From assembly GCA_016218905.1 (NCBI GenBank), contig JACRCS010000200.1, positions 1-11,626 on the forward strand: 11,626 bases of DNA, read 5' to 3'. Positions within the stretch are counted from its first letter, which is position 1, and every line of letters starts with the position of its first letter. A model generated the notes under the pieces. The model worked only from the letters and a program-made list of their open reading frames with translations, had not been told where the DNA came from and did not search any database. A program made the translations under genes and the position numbers. This stretch comes from Deltaproteobacteria bacterium. GTDB lineage: Bacteria > Desulfobacterota_C > Deferrisomatia > Deferrisomatales > JACRMM01. This document shows, in pieces, positions 6,539 to 11,626 of the stretch.

Positions 6539-6691
6539 AAGAGCTGAAAGGGCTGAGGTCGCTGGTCGAGCGACGAGACGAAGCAGTTCCCCGAGACTGA
6601 TCCCGTGCCGCCCCTGGCGAGGCTCTTCGGGGCGGAACCCCACCAACCGGGCCCGCAGGCCGGTATCCTGGTGGCCGCAGGAGTGAGATGA
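6434..6691 (+). CDS. Probable selenocysteine-containing RiPP precursor peptide
   Basis: ATG 6434 has a perfect AAGGAG six bases upstream. The frame runs to TGA 6536-6538, then meets TGA again at 6545-6547 and 6554-6556, then stays open for 44 codons to TGA 6689-6691, which overlaps the radical SAM ATG (6688) as ATGA. Past the third TGA, GC by codon position is about 75/57/80 %, the normal coding pattern of a high-GC genome. Read with Sec at the TGA codons, the 85-residue product has a lysine-rich helical leader (MKKVLDRKTLEKEAALWGSL), then C32-L-K-U35-K-S-U38-K-G-U41, then a Pro-rich tail. A hairpin with a GGUCG loop follows at 6558-6574. I infer a precursor modified by the next gene's product, possibly of the thio(seleno)oxazole class. 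The alternative is a 34-residue peptide ending at 6538. Selenocysteine insertion needs selA, selB, selC and selD elsewhere in the genome. Confidence 0.6.
6558..6574 (+). promoter_or_regulatory. SECIS-like hairpin with GGUCG apical loop
   Basis: GTCGCT (6558-6563) pairs perfectly with AGCGAC (6569-6574) around the loop GGTCG (6564-6568). The minimal E. coli fdhF SECIS is likewise a 17-base hairpin with a GGUC loop, starting 11 bases after UGA. Here the stem starts 10 bases after the second TGA, with the loop 16 bases after it. The loop is 25 bases after the first TGA. The third TGA ends only one base before the stem, too close for the usual geometry. SelB would bind this loop to deliver Sec-tRNA. 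Confidence 0.55.
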
Positions 6692-7722
6692 CGGGAGGAA
6701 GTGAGTTCGTATTCCAGTGGCACCTCACCGAGCGCTGCAATCTCGCCTGCACGCATTGTTACCAGACGGGTGCTGCCTCGGCGGAGCTCACGCTCGCGGA
6801 ACTCCTGGCCGTCGCCGACGAGGTGGCCGAGGCGGTCGACGCGTGGGGCGAGCTCTGCGACGCGCCCATGGCGCCGGCCTTCCACCTGACGGGCGGAGAG
6901 CCGCTCCTTCGTCCCGAGCTCTTCGACCTCCTGGCGGCACTGAACGCGGGAGGGTTCGCGGCCTGGCTCCTCACGAACGGCACCCTGGTCGACCAACGGG
7001 CCGCGGACAGGCTGGCCGAGACCTGCCTCGCCGGTGCGCAGGTGAGCCTGGAGGGCCCCGAGGAGGTCCACGATCGGATTCGCGGACGCGGCAGCTTCGA
7101 GGCGGCGATCCGGGGAGTCGGCCGCCTGCTCGCGAGCGGGGTCCGGGTGGACCTCAACGTCACGCTCTCGCGGCTCAATGCACCCCACGTCCACGAGCTC
7201 GTGGCGATCGCCCGGGCGACCGGGGTGCAGCGGATCGGGTTCTCGCGGCTCGTGCCCTGGGGCAGGGGAAGCGAACTCGAGGCTCAGATGCTTGACCCCG
7301 CCGAGCTCCGAGAGGTCTACCGCACCCTCGCCTCGGCGGGTACGGACGGCCTGGCGATCAGCACGCGGGACCCTCTCACCTCGGCCGAAGAGGCGCACCG
7401 TCTGGGCGATGTTCCCGTGGGAGGCTGTGCGGCCGGGCTCTGGGGCGTCACGCTGATGCCGGACGGCACCCTCTACCCCTGCCGGCGGTTGCCGCTCCCG
7501 ATCGGGAATCTCCGCACCGATTCCCTCCGGGAGGTTTGGGCCAACTCGGAGGTGCTCCAGCGCCTCCGGGACAAGACGAGCTACACGGGCGCGTGCGGCC
7601 GCTGTGACCGCTGGGCCGACTGCAGAGGCTGCCGCGCCGTCGCCTTCGCCGCGGGCGGCACGCCCGACTACCTCGGCGACGACCCTCAGTGTTACGTGGC
7701 GCTCGTCCGGAGTGATCAGTGA
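6688..7722 (+). CDS. Radical SAM/SPASM peptide maturase
   Basis: The 344-residue enzyme is a radical SAM protein with a C-terminal SPASM domain. The SAM-binding [4Fe-4S] motif is Cys17-x3-Cys21-x2-Cys24 (RCNLACTHCYQ), followed by HLTGGEP (66-72) and LLTNGTL (94-100). Seven C-terminal cysteines (247, 265, 303, 306, 312, 315, 335) fit a SPASM domain holding two auxiliary clusters, as in enzymes that modify ribosomal peptides. The start is fixed by AGGAG four bases upstream and by the ATGA overlap with the preceding TGA-containing small ORF, which implies translational coupling with its substrate. The QWHLTERCNLACTHCYQ opening and the Sec-containing neighbour suggest the thio(seleno)oxazole SbtM-type group, from memory. 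A haem-pathway SPASM enzyme (AhbC/NirJ-like) is the main alternative. No RiPP recognition domain is visible before the first motif. Confidence 0.88.
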   Translation: MTGGSEFVFQWHLTERCNLACTHCYQTGAASAELTLAELLAVADEVAEAVDAWGELCDAPMAPAFHLTGGEPLLRPELFDLLAALNAGGFAAWLLTNGTLVDQRAADRLAETCLAGAQVSLEGPEEVHDRIRGRGSFEAAIRGVGRLLASGVRVDLNVTLSRLNAPHVHELVAIARATGVQRIGFSRLVPWGRGSELEAQMLDPAELREVYRTLASAGTDGLAISTRDPLTSAEEAHRLGDVPVGGCAAGLWGVTLMPDGTLYPCRRLPLPIGNLRTDSLREVWANSEVLQRLRDKTSYTGACGRCDRWADCRGCRAVAFAAGGTPDYLGDDPQCYVALVRSDQ

Positions 7723-7756
7723 TCTCTCTCGCTCTCGGCCCCGCCGACGACCGGGC

Positions 7757-7786
7757 TTGACCGACCAAGAATACACAGACTACTGT
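7757..7786 (+). promoter_or_regulatory. Candidate promoter of the metal ATPase gene
   Basis: TTGACC (7757-7762) is a good -35. TACTGT (7781-7786), 18 bases further, is a weak -10. The small dyad ACAG-N4-CTGT (7775-7786) overlaps it. The element lies in the 121-base gap between the radical SAM and ATPase genes, so the ATPase may be transcribed both from upstream and from here. It matches no metal-regulator operator that I recognise. Confidence 0.3.
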
Positions 7787-7843
7787 CATCCTCCTGGACT
7801 ACGGCCTGTGTCTCACCGAGGAGGCCGCGAGGAGGATCACGTG

Positions 7844-10072
7844 ATGAGCGACCGAGAAGCGGCTGCCCGCCTCGAGCTCCGGGTTTCGGGACTGGATTGC
7901 CCCGACTGCGCGAAGCACGTCCGGGATGCGCTGACCCGCGTACCCGGGGTGCAATCCGTGGAAGTCTTCATCTCGACGGGCAAAGCGGCAGTCCGCCTGG
8001 ACCCGGGGCGGACAACGGTGGACGCGCTGCGCCGCGCCATCGAGGGCGCCGGCTACGGGGTCATCCCGGACACGAAAGAACCGGCAGGCGGCGCGCAGTC
8101 GGCCCCGGCCGAAGCGAGCCCTCTCGCGGGCTTCCACCGGCGGGTGCTCGGCCTCCTGGGGCTCGTCTTCGGCGCGGTGCTCTTCGTCGTGCTCATCGGG
8201 GAGTGGCTCGGGGTTTTCGCGGCGGTCACGGCGAGGGTACCCTGGCCGGTCGGGCTGGCCATCGTCCTCGTGGGAGGGTACCCCGTCTTCCGGAAGGTCG
8301 TCCTCGCCACCCTCCGAGGCCAGGTCGTCTCCCATACCCTGATGACCCTGGGAGCTCTCGCCGCCCTCGCCGTGGGGCAGTGGGCTACGGCCGTCGTGGT
8401 CGTGTTCTTCATGCGGGTCGGGGACTACGCGGAACAGTTCACGGCCGAGCGGGCCCGGCGGGCGGTGAAAGACCTCACGGCCCTCGCTCCGCGGACAGCT
8501 CGCGTCGAGCGCGGCGGGGAAGAGGCCGAGGTCCCCGTTCAGGAGGTCCGACCGGGCGAGGTCGTCGTCGTCCGGCCCGGAGAAAAGATTCCGGTCGATG
8601 GGGAGATCGTTGCGGGGCGGGCGACCATCGACCAGTCCTCCGTCACGGGCGAGTCCATGCCGGTGGAGGTTCGCACGGGCTCAAGCGTTTTCGCCGCCAC
8701 CATCGCCCTGCTCGGGAGCCTCCGCGTCCGGGCGACGCACGTGGGAGCGGATACGACCTTCGGACGCGTGATCAAACTCGTGGAAGAGGCGGAGGGAAGC
8801 CGAGCCGACGTCCAGCGGATCGCCGACAAGTTCTCAGCCTACTATCTGCCCGTCGTGAGCCTCCTCGCCCTGCTCACGCTCCTCCTTCGCCGGGACACGC
8901 TCTCTGCCTCGGCGGTCCTCGTCGTCGCCTGCTCGTGCTCTTTTGCCCTCGCCACTCCCATCGCCATGCTGGCCACGATCGGCGCCGGCGCCAAGCGCGG
9001 CCTCCTGATCAAGGGCGGGAAGTACCTCGAGGCGCTCGCTCGCGCCGACGTGCTCCTCTTGGACAAGACCGGGACGTTGACGCTCGGTCGGCCTCGCCTC
9101 ACCGACGTCGTCCCTGTGGGGAAGTGGCGAGAGTCCGAGCTCCTCTCTCTCGCGGCGTCGGCCGAGCGCTACTCCGAGCACCCGCTGGCCGAGGCGGTCC
9201 GGACCGCGGCCAAGGAACGCGGGGTTCCCGTAGAAGAGCCGGAGGGGTTCGAGTCCCTGCCGGGCCAGGGGGTGAGAGCTCGGGTGGGCGGAGTCTCCGT
9301 CTCCGTCGGGAGCAGCAGGATGGCCAGTGGGTTCGGCTCACTGCCCGTCGCCGAGGAGCTCGAACGGCAGGGCAAGACCCTCCTGTTGGTCGCCTGCGAC
9401 GGAGAGGCCGCAGGAGTACTCGCTGCGGCGGACACCGTGCGCTCGGACGTCCCCGCCGCCCTGGACGCCATACGCGGCCTGGGCATCGAGCAGATCGAAC
9501 TCCTGACGGGAGACAACGAACGCACCGCCGCCGCGCTGGCGGGAGAATTGGGCGTCGCGTTCCGGGCCAATCTCCTGCCCGACCAGAAGATCGCGATCGT
9601 CAAAGAGTACCAGGCCAAGGGGCGTACTGTCGTCATGGTAGGGGATGGGGTAAACGACGCTCCCGCCCTTGCCCAGGCCGACGTGGGCATCGCGATGGGA
9701 GCCGCGGGATCGGATGTCGCCATCGAGGCCGCCCACCTGGCGCTCCTGAGGGAGGACTGGAACCTCGTTCCCGCGGCGCTTCGGGGCGCTCGGCGCACCA
9801 TGGGCGTGGTGAAGATGAACATCGCGTTCACGGCGCTCTACAACGTCGTCGGGCTCTCCCTGGCGGCCCTCGGGTTCCTGCCCCCGATCCTCGCCGCCGC
9901 GGCCCAGTCCCTGCCCGACCTCGGGATCCTCGCGAACTCGTCGCGGCTGCTGCGGCAGGGCAAGCCCTCGGGAAGCGAAGCGCCGAAAGCCGGGGCTGCA
10001 GTCGGTTCACCGGTCATGGCCAAGCTCGCCGTCGAGCCGTGCGCCTCACCTCAGTGCTCCGGGAGCACCTGA
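7844..10072 (+). CDS. P1B-type heavy-metal ATPase with CSC motif
   Basis: The 742-residue protein is an inner-membrane pump that exports a transition metal at the cost of ATP. In order it has an N-terminal HMA metal-binding domain (GLDCPDC, Cys19/Cys22), a membrane helix group (about 100-190), the actuator loop with TGE (268-270), the ion-site helix with Cys363-Ser-Cys365, phosphorylated Asp407 (DKTGT), the ATP-binding SEHP (444-447), TGDN (555-558), GDGVNDAP (600-607), and two last helices ending SLPDLGILANSSRLL. The tail (about 704-742) carries Cys733 and Cys738. The ion site reads CSC instead of the CPC of Cu+ or Zn2+ pumps, so the metal cannot be assigned. GGAGG lies eight bases before ATG 7844. 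GTG 7841, one codon earlier, is also possible. The in-frame stretch upstream of this is out-of-frame radical SAM sequence and is not included. Confidence 0.9.
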   Translation: MSDREAAARLELRVSGLDCPDCAKHVRDALTRVPGVQSVEVFISTGKAAVRLDPGRTTVDALRRAIEGAGYGVIPDTKEPAGGAQSAPAEASPLAGFHRRVLGLLGLVFGAVLFVVLIGEWLGVFAAVTARVPWPVGLAIVLVGGYPVFRKVVLATLRGQVVSHTLMTLGALAALAVGQWATAVVVVFFMRVGDYAEQFTAERARRAVKDLTALAPRTARVERGGEEAEVPVQEVRPGEVVVVRPGEKIPVDGEIVAGRATIDQSSVTGESMPVEVRTGSSVFAATIALLGSLRVRATHVGADTTFGRVIKLVEEAEGSRADVQRIADKFSAYYLPVVSLLALLTLLLRRDTLSASAVLVVACSCSFALATPIAMLATIGAGAKRGLLIKGGKYLEALARADVLLLDKTGTLTLGRPRLTDVVPVGKWRESELLSLAASAERYSEHPLAEAVRTAAKERGVPVEEPEGFESLPGQGVRARVGGVSVSVGSSRMASGFGSLPVAEELERQGKTLLLVACDGEAAGVLAAADTVRSDVPAALDAIRGLGIEQIELLTGDNERTAAALAGELGVAFRANLLPDQKIAIVKEYQAKGRTVVMVGDGVNDAPALAQADVGIAMGAAGSDVAIEAAHLALLREDWNLVPAALRGARRTMGVVKMNIAFTALYNVVGLSLAALGFLPPILAAAAQSLPDLGILANSSRLLRQGKPSGSEAPKAGAAVGSPVMAKLAVEPCASPQCSGST

Positions 10073-10085
10073 AAGGGCTGACCCG

Positions 10086-10102
10086 ACGCTTCGGAGAAGC
10101 GT
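10086..10102. terminator. Short hairpin between convergent genes
   Basis: ACGCTT (10086-10091) and AAGCGT (10097-10102) form a 6-bp stem with a 5-base loop. It lies in the 33-base gap between the ATPase stop and the sensor-kinase stop, which face each other. No strong T tract follows on either strand. It probably helps to end both transcripts. Confidence 0.4.
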
Positions 10103-10105
10103 ACG

Positions 10106-11626
10106 TTAGAGGCTCGCGAGCTTGGCCCGGATGCGGGCGGCGCAGTCGGGGCAGAAGCCTTCGTTGATCCGGGGCGGCCTCTCGGCTCCGAGCCCGAGCT
10201 CTTCCGGCGCTGCCTGCGCTTCGCTCCAACCCGCGGGCGTCAGGAAACGGCGGCAAAGGCTGCAGCACTCCACGACTCCCGCCGAGTGCTCGCCCCGTCG
10301 CTCGAGCGATCGAACAGGCGGGCGGGGCTCCTGCTGGAGCACACGGCAGCGGTACTCGACTGCGCCTCCCGGCGACGGCACCAGCTCCATCTCCATCCAC
10401 CGGAGCGTCTGCGAGGAATCGCACCGAAAGCCGAGGCGCCTGCGGTCGCCGCTGCGCCGGACGGCTTGCAGAAGTTCCCGGTGCAACGCCCTCACCTCGC
10501 CGCCTTGGAGGAAGTCCCAGAGTGGCCGGCCGACCACCCGCTCCCACGTCAACTCGGGAGCGTCGTTCTCCCGGGCAAAAGCGAGCCACTCCTCGTTGAC
10601 GAACGCGATCACGTCGTCCGGACCGATCACGTAGGTGTACACCCGGCGGTCGAGTTCGCATTCCTCGACAGGTTCCCGGCACTCGTAAGGCTTACGGCCG
10701 GCAACCACTCGGTGCAGGACCGAGGCGAGTTGGCCTCGGTCGAACGGCTTCGACAGGTAATCGTCCATGCCGGCCTGGAGGAACCGTTCTCTGTCCCCGG
10801 CGATCGCGTGCGCCGTCAGCGCGATCACGGGGAGGTCCCGCGGGCAGCCCGCGATGCGGCCCTCCCGGATCTCCCTCGTGGCCTCGACTCCGCCCATCAC
10901 GGGCATCTCTATGTCCATCAGAACTACGTCCGCGCAACGCTTGGCGAGCGCTTCCAACGCCTCTCTCCCGTCACAAGCGAGCACGACCTCATGCCCGAGC
11001 CGGCGGAGCAGTTCCGCGCCCAGGAGCTGGTTCACCGGGTTGTCCTCGGCCACGAGGACACGCAGCTTCCGCCCCCCCTCTAGGAAGCCGAGGACAGGTG
11101 CCGCCGTGGGCTGCGGCCGCGGCACAGCTTCTTCTTGGGTCACGGCGCCGAACTCGGCCGTGAAGCGAAAGCTGCTGCCCTGCCCCACACGGCTCGCCAC
11201 CCAGATGTCGCCGCCCATGAGGCCGATGAGCTGCTTCGCGATCGTGAGGCCGAGGCCCGTCCCACCGTACTTGGGATGGGTGGAGCGCCCCACCTGCTGA
11301 AAGCTGTCGAAGATCGTGTCGCGCTGGTCTTCGGGAATACCCATCCCCGTGTCCCGTACGGTAAAGAGGAGCCGGACCCGGCCGGCGGCTGCCCCGTCGG
11401 CGAGCTCCACCCGGACTTCGACTTCTCCTTCGTCGGTGAACTTCACGGCGTTCGCAACGAGGTTGACGAGGACCTGCCGGAGCCGCCCCTCGTCGCCCAC
11501 CACCATCCCGGGCACTTCGGGACGGACGTCGAGGAGCATCCGCAGCCCCTTCTGTCTCGCGGGGACGGCGACGGCGGCGAAGACGGACTCCACGGCCGAC
11601 TTGAGGAGAAAGGCCTCGGAGGCGAG
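10106..11626 (-). CDS. Hybrid sensor histidine kinase, C-terminal part, with PAS and CxxC tail
   Basis: The frame is open to the right edge of the window, so only the last 506 residues are seen and the sensor and phospho-His regions lie outside. Visible residues 1-160 are the ATPase domain (N box around Asn55-Asn59, G1 DTGMG 92-96, G2 GGTGLGL 121-127). Residues 188-308 form a receiver (Glu194/Asp195, phospho-acceptor Asp238 in LMDIEMP, Thr271, Lys293). After it come a PAS-like domain (about 325-430: DDVIAFVNEEWLAFARE, GRPLWDFL) and a tail with Cys455-x2-Cys458 and Cys492-x2-Cys495, which resembles a zinc-binding knuckle pair. The PAS plus four-Cys unit resembles stand-alone proteins seen in other proteobacteria. 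Here it is fused in one frame behind the receiver. The input signal is not visible. No ATG is needed, since the coding frame continues past the edge. Confidence 0.88.
   Translation of the reverse strand, partial: LASEAFLLKSAVESVFAAVAVPARQKGLRMLLDVRPEVPGMVVGDEGRLRQVLVNLVANAVKFTDEGEVEVRVELADGAAAGRVRLLFTVRDTGMGIPEDQRDTIFDSFQQVGRSTHPKYGGTGLGLTIAKQLIGLMGGDIWVASRVGQGSSFRFTAEFGAVTQEEAVPRPQPTAAPVLGFLEGGRKLRVLVAEDNPVNQLLGAELLRRLGHEVVLACDGREALEALAKRCADVVLMDIEMPVMGGVEATREIREGRIAGCPRDLPVIALTAHAIAGDRERFLQAGMDDYLSKPFDRGQLASVLHRVVAGRKPYECREPVEECELDRRVYTYVIGPDDVIAFVNEEWLAFARENDAPELTWERVVGRPLWDFLQGGEVRALHRELLQAVRRSGDRRRLGFRCDSSQTLRWMEMELVPSPGGAVEYRCRVLQQEPRPPVRSLERRGEHSAGVVECCSLCRRFLTPAGWSEAQAAPEELGLGAERPPRINEGFCPDCAARIRAKLASL

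Noticed and set aside
6536..6556. Genome-wide reassignment of TGA (Trp or Gly code) as the reason for internal TGAs
   Set aside because: Five other genes in the window end at TGA just where their family ends, and Trp is encoded by TGG throughout.
6488..6600. A different plus-strand frame across the TGA run (…VKELKGLRSLVERRDEAV) that could explain the nine-base periodicity as Leu every third residue
   Set aside because: It has no usable start codon upstream of the region, ends at 6600 without relation to the next gene, and the 44 codons beyond the TGAs have coding composition in the TGA-containing frame.
7604..7843. An 80-residue N-terminal extension of the metal ATPase
   Set aside because: It is mostly out-of-frame radical SAM coding sequence, and the HMA domain starts right after ATG 7844, which has a strong GGAGG.
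7897..10167. Long plus-strand frame (756 codons) overlapping the metal ATPase
   Set aside because: It is an Arg/Gly/Pro-rich out-of-frame reading of the ATPase, typical for high-GC DNA, with no recognisable motif.
1..11626. CRISPR arrays, tRNA or rRNA genes, insertion sequences
   Set aside because: I saw no regularly spaced repeats, no cloverleaf-like or rRNA sequence, and no transposase frame. tRNA-Sec is also absent from this window.

Overview
The window is high-GC bacterial DNA with seven well-supported genes, some fragments and one probable selenopeptide. An exported c-type di-haem protein and a Tat-exported multicopper oxidase point to a Gram-negative organism, with Myxococcota, Desulfobacterota or Acidobacteriota most plausible. 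The sequence alone does not settle the phylum. TGA is the commonest stop (vapB, vapC, the multicopper oxidase, the radical SAM gene and the ATPase), so TGA is not globally reassigned.

Layout. (1) Positions 1-253, minus strand: the front of a single-Cache-domain reading frame running off the left edge, apparently cut by the neighbouring toxin-antitoxin module. (2) 283-905, plus: a vapBC-type module (ribbon-helix-helix antitoxin, PIN-domain toxin) with a one-base overlap. (3) 1020-1049: a perfect 30-bp palindrome between convergent transcription units. (4) 1122-5656, minus: a two-gene operon for exported redox proteins, a di-haem cytochrome c peroxidase/MauG-like protein followed by a CotA/bilirubin-oxidase-like multicopper oxidase. 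(5) 5657-6079: a 423-bp divergent intergenic region with a cluster of CCTAC/GTAGG half-sites. (6) 6080-about 6338, plus: the N-terminal half of a DUF1579-family gene that then loses its homology. (7) 6434-7722, plus: a small gene with three in-frame TGA codons at nine-base spacing, followed by a GGUC-loop hairpin of bacterial SECIS type, overlapping by ATGA with a radical SAM/SPASM gene. (8) 7844-10072, plus: a P1B-type metal ATPase with an unusual CSC transmembrane motif. (9) 10106-11626, minus: the C-terminal 506 residues of a hybrid sensor kinase whose receiver is followed by a PAS-like domain and a four-Cys tail.

The main result is item 7. If the TGA codons are read as selenocysteine, the frame encodes an 85-residue peptide with Cys/Sec at every third position (32, 35, 38, 41) that ends exactly at the start of the radical SAM maturase gene. 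This looks like a selenocysteine-containing RiPP precursor with its maturase. It fits what I recall of the thio(seleno)oxazole (Sbt) peptide class, but I could not run a comparison. The copper and haem oxidases, the metal ATPase and the sensor kinase give a metal/redox flavour to the rest, but nothing in the sequence proves that they act together.
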